DNA from: Desulfonatronum lacustre DSM 10312
Lineage (GTDB): Bacteria > Desulfobacterota > Desulfovibrionia > Desulfovibrionales > Desulfonatronaceae
NCBI RefSeq assembly: GCF_000519265.1
Contig: NZ_KI912608.1
Span: 2,327,313 to 2,391,312 of the forward strand
Direction of reading: 5' to 3'
DNA: 64,000 nucleotides
Shown here: piece by piece, positions 9,990-19,134 of the stretch
Numbering within the stretch: the stretch's first letter is position 1
Layout: each line of letters opens with the position of its first letter
Translations under genes and position numbers: made by a program
Notes under the pieces: model-generated
What the model saw: the letters and a program-made list of their open reading frames with translations, nothing else
Told to the model about the DNA's origin: nothing
The model's database searches: none

Positions 9990-10424
9990 TCATGTCTTGT
10001 TTTGACCGACGAACGGATTGTGAACGAGTACTCCTTCAATGGATTGCCCGGCATTGAGATCTTCGCTGATGACGATATCGGCTCCGGACTTGGAAGCGGA
10101 AACGATGATCATGGCATCCCAGAACGAGAGGCTGTTTCTTTCTTGAACCTCGGATGCGCGGAGCACGTCCTGGACTTCCGGTGTCATGACTTCCCAAGCG
10201 CAGTAGTTTTCAATGAGGCCGCGAGCAATGGAAGGCGTCAAGGGCTGCGGGATTTTCCTGGTGATGTTGACATAGAACTCCTGCAAGACCTGGATACTGA
10301 GTACACCCTGTCCGGTATCCCAAAGTTCCGCTACAAGCGAGGCGGCCACGGCATGACGCCGCCCCGCGTCCAGGTCGTGGGCGTAGATCAGGATGTTGGT
10401 GTCCAGGAACCGCTTACCGGGCAT
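9990..10424 (-). CDS. PIN-domain toxin (VapC-like ribonuclease)
   Basis: PIN toxins cut RNA with a cluster of acidic residues. This 144-residue protein starts MPGKRFLDTNILIYAHD, with Asp8 as first catalytic acid. A central glutamate lies in LSIQVLQEFY, a further acid in SFWDAMIIVSA and the last in IVISEDLN, the full PIN set. The start overlaps the antitoxin gene by 11 bases, the arrangement expected of a type II toxin-antitoxin operon. The ATG at 10424 is preferred because AAGGGAAG precedes it and the fold begins there. Confidence 0.88.
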   Translation of the reverse strand: MPGKRFLDTNILIYAHDLDAGRRHAVAASLVAELWDTGQGVLSIQVLQEFYVNITRKIPQPLTPSIARGLIENYCAWEVMTPEVQDVLRASEVQERNSLSFWDAMIIVSASKSGADIVISEDLNAGQSIEGVLVHNPFVGQNKT

Positions 10425-10644
10425 GGAGATCTTCCCTTGAAGCAGGACGTCCGCCAAAATGGTAGCCTTGGCGCAGGGAGGCCAGCGCCCTGTTTTTGCA
10501 CTGTTCGTATTGCTTTTCCTGCTCCACGATTTCCCTGAGTTGGCTGCTGAGCATCCCGCTGATGGACATGGATTTCCGGGCGGCAAGGACTCTCAATTCA
10601 GACAACAGATCTTTTTCCAGGGCCAGCGTAATATTCTGTTTCAT
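10414..10644 (-). CDS. Ribbon-helix-helix antitoxin partner of the PIN toxin
   Basis: The small 76-residue basic/acidic protein begins MKQNITLALEKDLLSELRVL, a beta-strand followed by a helix typical of ribbon-helix-helix DNA binders. SMSISGMLSSQLREIVEQE forms the second helix. The C-terminal 30 residues, rich in Arg and Gln, are the likely toxin-wrapping tail. It is the first gene of the pair and should repress its own promoter. A longer in-frame form to 10725 has no ribosome site and would cover the candidate operator. Confidence 0.8.
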   Translation of the reverse strand: MKQNITLALEKDLLSELRVLAARKSMSISGMLSSQLREIVEQEKQYEQCKNRALASLRQGYHFGGRPASREDLHAR

Positions 10645-10658
10645 CAGCAACCCCCATT

Positions 10659-10696
10659 TTTCACGTAAATTCGTGCCACACGCATAACACGTGAAA
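10659..10696. promoter_or_regulatory. Candidate operator upstream of the toxin-antitoxin genes
   Basis: An inverted repeat TTTCACGT (10659-10666) and ACGTGAAA (10689-10696) lies 15 bases upstream of the antitoxin start. A smaller CGTG/CACG pair sits between the arms. Its position and symmetry fit autoregulation by a ribbon-helix-helix dimer. This is inference from symmetry only. Confidence 0.45.
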
Positions 10697-10734
10697 CAAT
10701 GAGAAGACAAGGCACGTCCTGACACTCATTAAAA

Positions 10735-10773
10735 ATAAGACCGGGGGCGGACTGATCGCTGATCATCCGCCCC
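10735..10773 (-). terminator. Probable terminator of the phospholipase C-like gene
   Basis: On the minus strand GGGGCGGA and TCCGCCCC (arms 10766-10773 and 10744-10751) form an 8-bp stem with a 14-base loop, followed by CCGGTCTTATTTTT. The T tract is offset, so this is a moderate call. Confidence 0.5.
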
Positions 10774-10848
10774 ATTTGGAGCGCGGGCTTTTTGGAAAGG
10801 CGGAAAAAGGCGACGGGCCTGAAGAAACGGAAGGAAAGGGACGGCCGA

Positions 10849-11550
10849 TCAGTGCTTGACGGCCATGGGATTTTCCTGGAGCACCAGGGATTTTTCGCCG
10901 TCTCGGAGCAGACTGATCATTCTGGCCAGGGAATTGTCATGAAGTTCGTGGATGTACTCCTGGTCCACCCGAATCTTGCGGCGGACGTTGAGCAGAGAGA
11001 GGAAGACGAGGCTTTTGTAGATTTTTCGGTTGGTTTTGAACGAAAAGATATAGCTGTCCAGGGAGCTTTCCAGAAAACGGTCGTTGCGCCGCTGCACGGC
11101 CCGGCTGAAGCTCACGGACTGCAACCAGTAGGCACGGTGAATCATGGCGTCGGCCTGCATCTCCAGCCAAGCATGGGACTGATCCTGCTGCTCTTCCACC
11201 AGAATCCCGTGGGCCACGGTATCGGCGGCCAAGTGACAGAGGTAGCCGTAGGCAAAGGCCTTTTCCGAGTCGTTCTGGGCCTGATCCAGAAACCGCTTCC
11301 CCGTAGTCCAGCTGTGCGGGCTCTTGTCCTCGGGCAGATAGCTCTTGCCCAAAATCATGTCCGCCATCAGATTTCCGTATAAAAAGTCTTGACGATATTT
11401 CGTCATGAGCCCAAATATTGCGCTTGGGATGATCGAGGCGTAGGCGAAGAGTTCGCTAGCCACGTAGATGTGGGTCAGTGGGCCCCAGGCCCAGGCCGTG
11501 GAAGGAACGACGAGCAGTCCGATAAGGACGAGCAGACATTTGATGAGCAT
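10849..11550 (-). CDS. Exported zinc-dependent phospholipase C-like protein
   Basis: The protein has 233 residues, with a signal peptide ending AWA before WGPLTHIYVA. In zinc phospholipases C the mature protein starts with a tryptophan that binds zinc, and the sequence fits this exactly. Further histidine/aspartate ligands occur in YLCHLAADTVAHG, a hallmark of the family (PF00882-like). The C-terminal half is basic and helical. The ATG at 11550 is chosen because it places the signal peptide at the N-terminus; the longer form adds 41 charged residues. A periplasmic phospholipid or phosphodiester substrate is inferred from the family. Confidence 0.75.
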   Translation of the reverse strand: MLIKCLLVLIGLLVVPSTAWAWGPLTHIYVASELFAYASIIPSAIFGLMTKYRQDFLYGNLMADMILGKSYLPEDKSPHSWTTGKRFLDQAQNDSEKAFAYGYLCHLAADTVAHGILVEEQQDQSHAWLEMQADAMIHRAYWLQSVSFSRAVQRRNDRFLESSLDSYIFSFKTNRKIYKSLVFLSLLNVRRKIRVDQEYIHELHDNSLARMISLLRDGEKSLVLQENPMAVKH

Positions 11551-11715
11551 GAAGATTCGGTTTCCTCTGAAGTTGAATCCGGGTTCTCTAGCCGAACCCG
11601 CCCGAGACCGCAAGACGCGATATTTTTTGCGCCCACTTTTTCTCGTGCAGCGCATCAAGTATACTCGTTTCATGCAAAGTCCAGGGTGTCGCCTGAACCA
11701 TTTTAAGTCAAAAAC

Positions 11716-11743
11716 TTGACAGAAAACATTTTCTTCCTATCTT
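11716..11743 (+). promoter_or_regulatory. Candidate promoter of the cbpA-cbpM-clpB cluster
   Basis: TTGACA (11716-11721) and TATCTT (11738-11743) are 16 bases apart, 58 bases before the cbpA start. The -35 matches both sigma-70 and the first half of a heat-shock CTTGAA-type element; the -10 fits sigma-70 better. No CIRCE inverted repeat was found. Confidence 0.5.
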
Positions 11744-11800
11744 GGGCATTCATTTCCACATCTTGCCACTTTGATTCTTGCGCAAGGAGAATAATCGACC

Positions 11801-12799
11801 ATGAGTGTTTCTTTCAAAGACTATTACCAACTTCTGGGCGTTTCCAAGACCGCGTCCCAGGACGAGCTTTCCAAGGCCTTCAAAAAAATGGCCCGGAAAT
11901 ATCATCCGGACCTGAATCCGGACAACGCCGATGCGGAGAAAAAATTCAAGGAACTCAACGAAGCCTATGAAGTGCTCAAGGATCCGGAGAAGAGAAAATT
12001 GTACGATTCCCTGGGCCCAAACTGGCAGCACGGCCAGAATTTCCAGCCGCCGCCGGGCTTCGATTCCAGCCGCTTCCGTTCGTACTCGTCAGGCGGTCCC
12101 TCTGGAGGTCCGCAATTCGAGGGCGGTTTCGGCGGGTTCAGCGACTTTTTCGAGACCATCTTCGGGGGCCAGTTTCGCGGAGAACAAAGCTATCAGGGCG
12201 ACCCCTTCGGTTCCGGCGGGTTCGGCCCCCGGCAGACCAAAGGTCGGGACGTGGAGGTCGGCATGGAGCTGCCCCTGGAGGACGCTTTTTCCGGCGGCGC
12301 CAGAGCCATTTCCTTTCAGGAGCAGGTGATCGGTCCGGACGGGATGCCGCGCATGGAAACCAAGTCCTTGCAGGTGAACATCCCGGCCGGAATCAAGAAC
12401 GGTTCCCGGATTCGGCTGGCCGGGCAAGGTTCGCCGGGAATGCGCGGCGGTCCCAATGGGGATCTGTATCTGAAGATCAAGATCGCCCCGCACCCCAAGT
12501 TCAAGCTGGAAGGCAACTCCATTGTCTACGACCTGCTCCTGGCGCCCTGGGAAGCAGCCCTGGGCAGCAAGGCCCGGGTTCCAACCCTGGCCGGGGCCGT
12601 GGAAATGAACATCCCCGCCGGGACCGGCAGCGGAAAAAAACTGCGCCTGCGCGGCAAGGGCCTGGGCAAGGGCGACCAGCAAGGCGACCAACTGATCCGC
12701 GTGATGATCACGGTCCCTGAAAAACCCAGCGACCAGGAGCGCGAATTGTGGGAGCAACTGGCCCGGACGTCCACGTTTCAGCCCCGACATGACGACTGA
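11801..12799 (+). CDS. cbpA: DnaJ-type co-chaperone, CbpA class
   Basis: It stimulates Hsp70 ATPase activity and binds unfolded clients. The J domain occupies residues 5-70 with the essential HPD at 35-37. A Gly/Phe-rich linker follows (about 75-145), and then the two C-terminal beta-barrel client domains. The cysteine zinc fingers of true DnaJ are absent, which defines the CbpA class. The downstream gene is its dedicated modulator CbpM. AAGGAG precedes the ATG. Confidence 0.93.
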   Translation: MSVSFKDYYQLLGVSKTASQDELSKAFKKMARKYHPDLNPDNADAEKKFKELNEAYEVLKDPEKRKLYDSLGPNWQHGQNFQPPPGFDSSRFRSYSSGGPSGGPQFEGGFGGFSDFFETIFGGQFRGEQSYQGDPFGSGGFGPRQTKGRDVEVGMELPLEDAFSGGARAISFQEQVIGPDGMPRMETKSLQVNIPAGIKNGSRIRLAGQGSPGMRGGPNGDLYLKIKIAPHPKFKLEGNSIVYDLLLAPWEAALGSKARVPTLAGAVEMNIPAGTGSGKKLRLRGKGLGKGDQQGDQLIRVMITVPEKPSDQERELWEQLARTSTFQPRHDD

Positions 12800-12823
12800 T
12801 CAGTTCACAGGGAGCAAAAATCC

Positions 12824-13141
12824 ATGGCACTAAGCATCAAAATACTGAACGAGGAACTGCCCGCGACATCGGAACTGGTGATTTGGTCCCGGTTCATTGA
12901 GTTGACCGGAATCCACCCGACCAGACTGGGCGAGCTGGTGGAACTGGGCTGGCTCTGCCCCAACAGGACCCAGGAGGACTGCTACCTGTTCCACCCCCGG
13001 GACGTGTACAAGGTCAGCAAGCTGGAGCGAATCTGCACCGACTTCGAACTTCCGGCCCTGGCCGGGACGATCATTATCGACCTGCTGGAACGCATTGAGG
13101 ACCTGGAACTGCAGGTCCGGGATCTACGCCGCTTGCTGTAG
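12824..13141 (+). CDS. cbpM: Chaperone modulator CbpM
   Basis: CbpM binds the J domain of CbpA and inhibits it. The 105-residue protein has the MerR-like N-terminal half (WSRFIELTGIHPTRLGELVE) and a C-terminal coiled-coil helix (LLERIEDLELQVRDLRRLL), as in known CbpM proteins. It begins 24 bases after cbpA and 66 bases before clpB, in one presumed operon. Confidence 0.88.
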   Translation: MALSIKILNEELPATSELVIWSRFIELTGIHPTRLGELVELGWLCPNRTQEDCYLFHPRDVYKVSKLERICTDFELPALAGTIIIDLLERIEDLELQVRDLRRLL

Positions 13142-13207
13142 CCCCCATGCCCCCATCAATCCCATAACTCCCATACGTTCCATTCCACCTCCAAGGAGGA
13201 CCCGCAT

Positions 13208-15814
13208 ATGGACATGAACAAATTCACCCAAAAATCCCAGGAAGCCCTGGCCGAAGCCCAAGCCGCGGCCATCCGTTTCGGACATCAGCAAATCGACGTG
13301 GAGCATCTGCTCCTGGCCCTGGTCAACCAGGAAAACGGCTTGGCGCCTCGCCTGTTGGATCGGGCCGGGGTCAAGCCGCAAAATTACGTGCAGGCCCTGG
13401 AAAGTGAGATCGGCAAGCTGCCCAAGATCAGCGGTCCCGGAGCCCAGCCCGGCCAGGTGGTGGTGACCCCGCGTCTGAACGGCGTCCTGCTCAAGTCCCA
13501 GGATCAGGCCAAGAAGATGCAGGACGAATACGTCAGCGTGGAGCACGTCCTGCTGGCCATCCTGGAGGAGCCCTCCTCCACGGCCGCCGGGCGGGTGAAC
13601 AAGCAGTTCAGCCTGACCCCGGACCGCATCCTGGCCGTGCTCACCGAAGTCCGCGGCAACCAGCGGGTCACCTCGGCCAATCCGGAAGACACCTACGAGG
13701 CCCTGCAGAAATACGGTCGCGACCTGGTGGAGGAGGCCCGCAAGGGCAAGCTGGACCCGGTCATCGGTCGGGACCAGGAAATCCGCCGCTGCATCCGGGT
13801 CCTGTCCCGGCGGACCAAGAACAACCCCGTTCTGGTGGGCGAGGCCGGGGTGGGCAAGACGGCCATCGTTGAGGGCCTGGCCCAGCGTATCCTGAAGCAG
13901 GACGTGCCCGAGGGCCTCAAGGACAAGACCGTCTTCTCCCTGGACATGGGCGCGCTCATAGCAGGGGCCAAGTACCGGGGCGAGTTCGAGGAACGGCTCA
14001 AGGCCGTGCTCAAGGAAGTCCAGCAGTCCGAGGGCCGGATTCTGCTGTTCATCGACGAAATCCACACCATTGTCGGCGCGGGCAAGGCCGAGGGGGCCAT
14101 GGACGCCGGCAACCTGCTCAAGCCCATGCTGGCCCGGGGCGAACTGCACTGCATCGGGGCCACCACCCTGGACGAATACCGCAAGCACATCGAGAAGGAC
14201 CCGGCCCTGGAGCGCCGCTTCCAGCCCGTGCTGGTGGAAGAGCCCAGCGTGGAAGACACCATCTCCATCCTGCGCGGCCTGCGGGAGCGCTTCGAGGTCC
14301 ACCACGGGGTGCGGATCAACGACAGCGCCATTGTCGAAGCCGCGGTGCTCTCTCACCGCTACATCACGGACCGCCAGCTCCCGGACAAGGCCATTGATCT
14401 GATCGACGAGGCCGGGGCCATGCTGCGCACGGAAATCGACTCCCTGCCCTCGGAGCTGGACGAGATCAACCGCAAGGTCCTGCAACTGGAGATCGAGCGC
14501 GAAGCCCTGAAGCGGGAGACGGACGAAAGCTCAAGGGACCGTCTGGAAAAGCTGGAAAAGGAACTGGCCGATCTCAAGGAATCTCAGGGTACTCTGCTGG
14601 CCCAGTGGGAAAAGGAAAAGCAGACCATCGACGAGCTGCGCAACGTCAAGGAAACGATTGAAAAGGTCCGCCTGGAAATCGAGGAGGCCGAACGGGCCTA
14701 TGATCTGAACCGGGTGGCTGAATTACGCTACGGCAAACTGGCCCAACTGGAAAAGATGCTCGCCGATCAGGACGACAAGATGACCGCGGATTCCGGCGGG
14801 GCGCGAATGGTCAAGGAAGAAGTCGGCCCCGACGACGTGGCCGAGATCGTCTCCCGCTGGACCGGGATTCCGGTTTCGCGGCTCCTGGAAGGGGAGCGGG
14901 AAAAGCTGCTCCGCCTGGGCGATACCCTGCACGAGCGGGTGGTGGGCCAGGACGAAGCGGTCACGGCCGTGGCCGACGCCGTGCTCCGGGCCCGGGCCGG
15001 GCTGAAGGACCCCAACCGGCCCATCGGCTCGTTCATCTTCCTCGGCCCCACCGGCGTGGGCAAGACCGAGCTGTGCAAGACCCTGGCCCAGGCCCTGTTC
15101 GACACCGAGGAGAACATGGTCCGCCTGGACATGTCCGAGTACATGGAAAAGCACACCGTGGCCCGACTGATCGGCGCGCCCCCCGGATACATCGGCTACG
15201 ACGAGGGCGGCCAGCTCACCGAGGCCGTGCGCCGCAAGCCCTACAGCGTGGTCCTCTTCGACGAGGTGGAAAAGGCCCACCAGGATGTGTTCAACGCCCT
15301 GCTGCAGATCCTGGACGACGGACGGCTGACCGACAGCCAGGGTCGGACCGTGGACTTCAAGAACACGATCATCATCATGACCTCCAACCTGGGCTCCCAG
15401 TACCTGCTGGAAGGCATCACCCCCGAGGGCGAGCTGCGGCCCGGCACACGGGAGCAGGTCATGGGCACCCTGCGCTCCCATTTCCGGCCCGAGTTCCTGA
15501 ACCGGGTGGACGAGGTGGTCCTGTTCAAGCCGCTGCTCCTGGAACAGATCAAGCAGATCATCGACCTGCTGCTCCAGGGGCTGCGCGGACGGTTGGCGGA
15601 CCGCAAGATCGAGCTGGAGATGGCCGACCAGGCCCGGGAATTCATCGCCCGGGAGGCCTACGACCCGATCTACGGGGCCCGCCCCTTGCGGCGCTATCTC
15701 CAGGCCCGGCTGGAAACCCCGCTGGCCAAGGCGATCATCTCCGGCAAGATTCTGGACGGCCAGAAGATTCGCATCGACGTGGGCGACGACGGGTTGGTGT
15801 TGAACAATGGGTGA
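13208..15814 (+). CDS. clpB: ATP-dependent disaggregase ClpB
   Basis: ClpB threads aggregated proteins through its hexameric ring together with Hsp70. The 868 residues match the family length. The protein has a double Clp N-domain (1-145), AAA1 with Walker A GEAGVGKT at 211-218, a coiled-coil M-domain (about 410-530, charged heptads), and AAA2 with GPTGVGKT from 613. The ClpP-docking IGF loop of ClpA/X is not seen. AAGGAGG precedes the start, and the ATG at 13214 is a possible alternative. Placement after cbpA-cbpM makes a protein-quality-control operon. Confidence 0.96.
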   Translation: MDMNKFTQKSQEALAEAQAAAIRFGHQQIDVEHLLLALVNQENGLAPRLLDRAGVKPQNYVQALESEIGKLPKISGPGAQPGQVVVTPRLNGVLLKSQDQAKKMQDEYVSVEHVLLAILEEPSSTAAGRVNKQFSLTPDRILAVLTEVRGNQRVTSANPEDTYEALQKYGRDLVEEARKGKLDPVIGRDQEIRRCIRVLSRRTKNNPVLVGEAGVGKTAIVEGLAQRILKQDVPEGLKDKTVFSLDMGALIAGAKYRGEFEERLKAVLKEVQQSEGRILLFIDEIHTIVGAGKAEGAMDAGNLLKPMLARGELHCIGATTLDEYRKHIEKDPALERRFQPVLVEEPSVEDTISILRGLRERFEVHHGVRINDSAIVEAAVLSHRYITDRQLPDKAIDLIDEAGAMLRTEIDSLPSELDEINRKVLQLEIEREALKRETDESSRDRLEKLEKELADLKESQGTLLAQWEKEKQTIDELRNVKETIEKVRLEIEEAERAYDLNRVAELRYGKLAQLEKMLADQDDKMTADSGGARMVKEEVGPDDVAEIVSRWTGIPVSRLLEGEREKLLRLGDTLHERVVGQDEAVTAVADAVLRARAGLKDPNRPIGSFIFLGPTGVGKTELCKTLAQALFDTEENMVRLDMSEYMEKHTVARLIGAPPGYIGYDEGGQLTEAVRRKPYSVVLFDEVEKAHQDVFNALLQILDDGRLTDSQGRTVDFKNTIIIMTSNLGSQYLLEGITPEGELRPGTREQVMGTLRSHFRPEFLNRVDEVVLFKPLLLEQIKQIIDLLLQGLRGRLADRKIELEMADQAREFIAREAYDPIYGARPLRRYLQARLETPLAKAIISGKILDGQKIRIDVGDDGLVLNNG

Positions 15815-16943
15815 GGTGACGGGAAGAATTCAGAATTCAGGAGTCAGGAGTCAGGAGTCGGAAGGGGGGAGCCGGAAGGAGTGCGCAGCGCGGGAGTTTG
15901 AAGAGGGGCCGCGCTCGGTTCTGTGTCTGGACATCGGCAGCGGGACCCAGGATGTGTTGCTGCACATCCCCGGCGAGCAGCCGGAGAACTGCCCCAAGTT
16001 CGTGCTGCCCTCCCCGGCCCGGGTTGTGGCCGGTCGGATCGCGGCCCTGACCGCGGCCCGCCGGGCCGTCTGGCTCTACGGGGACAACATGGGCGGCGGC
16101 TTCTTCCGGACCGCCAAGGCCCATCTGGAGCAGGGTCTGCCCCTGGCCGCCCATCCGGAAGCGGCTTTTTCCCTGGGGGACAATCCGGATCGGGTCCGGG
16201 CCCTGGGCGTCGACCTGACCGAAACCTGCCCGCCCGGCCACGTCCCGTTGCACTTGGCCGACTTTGATCCAGGCTTCTGGCGGACTTTCCTGGCCGCCGC
16301 CGGGCTGGACTACCCGGACCTGATTTTAGCTGCGGCCCAGGATCACGGCTACCACCCGGATTCCAGCAATCGCGTCGGCCGGTTCCAACTCTGGCACGAC
16401 TTCCTGCTCCAGGCCCACGGCCGGCCCGAGGCCCTGGTTTTCGCCGACCCGCCCGTGCAGCTGACCCGTCTGCGCACCCTGAAAGCCCGCATTGGCGCCG
16501 GACTGGTGGCGGACACCGGCGCCGCCGCGGTGCTGGGCGCGCTCTTCGAGCCCGAGGTCCGAGAGCGTCAGCAAACTGAAGGCGTGTGCGTGATCAACGT
16601 GGGCAACAGCCATGTCCTGGGCTTTCTGCTTTTCCAGGATCAAATCCTCGGCGTCTACGAGCAGCACTCCAACCGGAGCCGGGATGACGTCCTGGCCGAC
16701 CTGGACCTGTTCCGCCACGGCCTGCTGACCCACCAACAGGTCATGGACCAGTTCGGCCACGGTTGCCTGACCCTGGACCTGCCGCCGGAAGCCGGAGCCT
16801 TCGCCCCCACCTACGTCCTCGGCCCCCGCCGCGCCCTGCTCCGGGACACCGGAGCCGTGTTCCTCGCCCCGGGCGGGGACATGATGCTGGCCGGGTGTTT
16901 CGGGTTGCTGCAAGGCTGGGAGTTCACGCGCCAGGGCCGCTGA
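15807..16943 (+). CDS. DUF1786 family protein (function unknown)
   Basis: From residue 37 the protein reads [20 protein letters not shown], an actin/ASKHA-like phosphate-binding start seen in the DUF1786 family. Later segments [17 protein letters not shown] and INVNGNSH-like [12 protein letters not shown] support that family. The first 35 residues are encoded by a heptamer repeat array and low-complexity DNA, and no ATG or GTG lies between the array and the domain. The ATG at 15807 overlaps the clpB stop by eight bases and has no ribosome site, so translation may depend on clpB. Its function is not known. Confidence 0.75.
   Translation: MGEVTGRIQNSGVRSQESEGGSRKECAAREFEEGPRSVLCLDIGSGTQDVLLHIPGEQPENCPKFVLPSPARVVAGRIAALTAARRAVWLYGDNMGGGFFRTAKAHLEQGLPLAAHPEAAFSLGDNPDRVRALGVDLTETCPPGHVPLHLADFDPGFWRTFLAAAGLDYPDLILAAAQDHGYHPDSSNRVGRFQLWHDFLLQAHGRPEALVFADPPVQLTRLRTLKARIGAGLVADTGAAAVLGALFEPEVRERQQTEGVCVINVGNSHVLGFLLFQDQILGVYEQHSNRSRDDVLADLDLFRHGLLTHQQVMDQFGHGCLTLDLPPEAGAFAPTYVLGPRRALLRDTGAVFLAPGGDMMLAGCFGLLQGWEFTRQGR
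15829..15862. repeat. Heptamer tandem repeat (CAGGAGT type)
   Basis: Two imperfect CAGAATT units and three CAGGAGT units follow each other directly after clpB. The array lies in frame inside the 5' end of the DUF1786 gene. It matches, in reverse complement, the TCTGACT array at 50037-50078. Confidence 0.75.
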
Positions 16944-17336
16944 TCAGGACAGAATCATCACCTTGCCCTGACTGGGTTCCAACACCCGCCCTACTCCATT
17001 GCCGCCGTTGAGCACCGCGGCGTCGTTCAGGCGCACGGCCGGACTGCCCTCGATCATCACCTTGGCGCTGCCCGTGCTGAACGAAGCCGGCCCCTTGACC
17101 TCCCCGGAAATCACTCCCCCGGCGACCCCTTGTTCATTCCCCGCGCTCGGCCCGCAGGACGAGTTCCGGTGCAGGGCCGGCATCCCGGCGACCAACAGCT
17201 TTTGGGCCTTGGGCTTTCCCTGGGCCGGGGACACGGTGTTGGCATAGACTTCCGGGGTGGTCCCGGCTGTAGAAGGCGTCCCACAAACATCCAAATCCCC
17301 GCCGATCCGACCGGCGTTGGTGGTTACGGCAAACAT
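16944..17336 (-). CDS. PAAR-like (DUF4150-type) protein
   Basis: Proteins of this group form the spike tip of contractile secretion machines and recruit effectors. The 130-residue protein shows the family pattern: VYANTVSPAQGKPKAQK, a conserved NSSCGPSAGNEQG segment, GGVISGEVKGPASF, and VMIEGSPAVRLNDAAVLNGG near the end. The start at 17336 has GGAG at the right distance. No effector domain is fused and no secretion sheath, tube or baseplate gene is in the window, so it is an orphan here. It converges with the DUF1786 gene, with no space between their stop codons. Confidence 0.75.
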   Translation of the reverse strand: MFAVTTNAGRIGGDLDVCGTPSTAGTTPEVYANTVSPAQGKPKAQKLLVAGMPALHRNSSCGPSAGNEQGVAGGVISGEVKGPASFSTGSAKVMIEGSPAVRLNDAAVLNGGNGVGRVLEPSQGKVMILS

Positions 17337-17481
17337 CAGCGCTCCGTGGTTATGAATTCCAGTGCAACAATGCAAAACTGACGCATCCTTCCGATTCGGT
17401 GCTCGGCCACGTTCAGCACGGGCGATGTCAAGGTGATGATTTTGCCCTGAACCGCGCAAGGTGATGAAAAAGGTGAGCCGA

Positions 17482-18246
17482 CTACAATGCCAACTCCAGC
17501 CCCACCGGACAATGATCCGACCCCAGGACCTCAGGTTCGATCCAAGCGCGGCGGACGTTGGGCTTGAGTTCCTCGGAGACGAAGAAGTAGTCGATACGCC
17601 ATCCGGCGTTGCGGCTTCGGGCGCCGAAACGGTAGGTCCACCATGTGTATTGGTCCGGCTGGTCGTTGAACATCCGAAAGGTGTCCACGTATCCGGCGGC
17701 GATGAAGGAATCGATCCAGGCCCGCTCGATGGGCAGAAAGCCGGAAGTCTCGGCATTGGCCTTGGGGTTTTTCAGGTCGATTTCCCGATGTGCGGTGTTG
17801 AAGTCCCCACAGACCACGATGGGTTTGGAGCGACGCAACTCCTGGACATGGTCCAGAAAGGCTTCGTAAAAGCCCAGCTTGTAGTCCAGCCGCTCCCGGC
17901 TCATCTGGCCGTTGGGGAAGTAGATGTTGAAATAATGAAACTCCGGAAAATCCAGCCGAAGCACCCGCCCTTCTCCGTGAAAGCGCTCATCGGGCAGTTC
18001 CTCGGCCACGGCCAGGGGCTCCCTTTTGCTGAAGCAGGCCACCCCGGAATAGCCTTTCCTGGTCCGACTGGGATTCCAATAGTCCAGATAACCGGAAACC
18101 CGCCGGTCCTCATCGGCGAGTTGATCCGGCGTGGCCTTGATCTCCTGCAGGCCCACCACGTCGGCGTCGGCCCGGCGGAACCATTCCCAATAGCCTTTGT
18201 TCAGCACGGCCCGAAAGCCGTTTACGTTCCATGAGTACAGTTTCAT
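17482..18246 (-). CDS. xthA: Exodeoxyribonuclease III
   Basis: This AP endonuclease and 3'-phosphatase acts in base excision repair. The 254 residues contain the family blocks MKLYSWNVNGFRA, LQEIKA, YSGVACFSK, NIYFPNGQ, VCGDFNTAHREIDL, RIDYFFVS and the catalytic GSDHCPVGL. It follows the phosphoesterase gene by nine bases on the same strand, so both are likely one transcript. Confidence 0.95.
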   Translation of the reverse strand: MKLYSWNVNGFRAVLNKGYWEWFRRADADVVGLQEIKATPDQLADEDRRVSGYLDYWNPSRTRKGYSGVACFSKREPLAVAEELPDERFHGEGRVLRLDFPEFHYFNIYFPNGQMSRERLDYKLGFYEAFLDHVQELRRSKPIVVCGDFNTAHREIDLKNPKANAETSGFLPIERAWIDSFIAAGYVDTFRMFNDQPDQYTWWTYRFGARSRNAGWRIDYFFVSEELKPNVRRAWIEPEVLGSDHCPVGLELAL

Positions 18247-18255
18247 GGTCCCTCG

Positions 18256-18939
18256 CTATAACCGCGCCTTGCCGGTCATCCGCAACTCGCCCCGCAGGCC
18301 GGACTCCGTCAACCGGATCAGGGCGTATCCGCCCCCGGCCAGGGGGCCGGGATTGATTACCTGGGTCTTGCCGATGCGATCCTCGGCCCGGGCTTCGTGG
18401 ATATGCCCGGTCAGGCAAACCTCCGGCTGAATCGTCTCAATGAAGGCGCGCACTGCTCTGCTGCCCACGGACGTCCTGCCGCCGACCTTGTCCGCGGCAG
18501 TGTTGAAGGGCGGATTGTGGGCCACCAGGAGCAGGTGCGGCAGGTCCTTGACCGGCTCATGGGCCTGGACCAGCCAAAGGCCCAATTGCTCGTCGGAGAC
18601 TTCACCCGGCGTACCGAAGGGCGTGGGGGTGGAGTAGCCCACGCCCATCAAGCCGACCCCGTTTCCCAGGTCCAGGCCGCGGGCATGGATGTTCATTCCC
18701 TGGAGATTCAGAAAATCCTCGACTTCCGGATAGTCCATGTTGCCGATCTGGGCGAAAATTCTGGGATTGATGCGCTGGATATCCCGAAGTATCCGCTCGG
18801 CGGCGTTCTTGCGGCCACGATTGGTCAGATCTCCGCTGACAAGGACCGCCGCGGCGTCGGCCAGTTCCGGGATCAGGCGAATGTTCGCGGTCTGTTCATG
18901 AATGTCGCCGAATCCGATCCAAAAAGGGAGTGTGCTCAC
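18256..18939 (-). CDS. Calcineurin-like metallophosphoesterase
   Basis: The 227-residue protein carries the metal-binding motifs in order: GDIHE, SGDLTNRG, GNMDYPE (in place of GNHD), LLVAHNPPF and GHIHEARAE. They define a di-metal phosphoesterase of the YfcE/ICC group. The start is GTG at 18939, with GGAGG nine bases upstream; a longer form lacks support. The substrate is unknown. Coupling to xthA might suggest nucleotide or DNA-end metabolism, which is inference only. Confidence 0.88.
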   Translation of the reverse strand: MSTLPFWIGFGDIHEQTANIRLIPELADAAAVLVSGDLTNRGRKNAAERILRDIQRINPRIFAQIGNMDYPEVEDFLNLQGMNIHARGLDLGNGVGLMGVGYSTPTPFGTPGEVSDEQLGLWLVQAHEPVKDLPHLLLVAHNPPFNTAADKVGGRTSVGSRAVRAFIETIQPEVCLTGHIHEARAEDRIGKTQVINPGPLAGGGYALIRLTESGLRGELRMTGKARL

Positions 18940-19134
18940 GGTCTTCCTCCGTGGGGGTGAAGAGTTGTGTCTCAAAGCATCGTGCATATTGATATCCTGT
19001 TTCCTTTTCGTTTTGAAGAGCGGATTCACGGCACGAGCCATCGACTTCTAACACCAACCTCTTCAGGTCTTGATGGTTCGAACCGGATTCCGTAATGGAC
19101 ACGGAACCATCACCCAAAACACGGGAGGAGAAAC

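Noticed and set aside
9080-11600. Integrated island with attachment sites at tRNA-Pro
   Set aside because: The gene content is accessory, but no copy of the tRNA 3' end and no integrase were found, so an island is not claimed.
13142-13207. CCCAT-rich gap between cbpM and clpB
   Set aside because: Loose repetition of CCCAT over about 50 bases is too irregular to call a repeat; it ends in a normal ribosome site.
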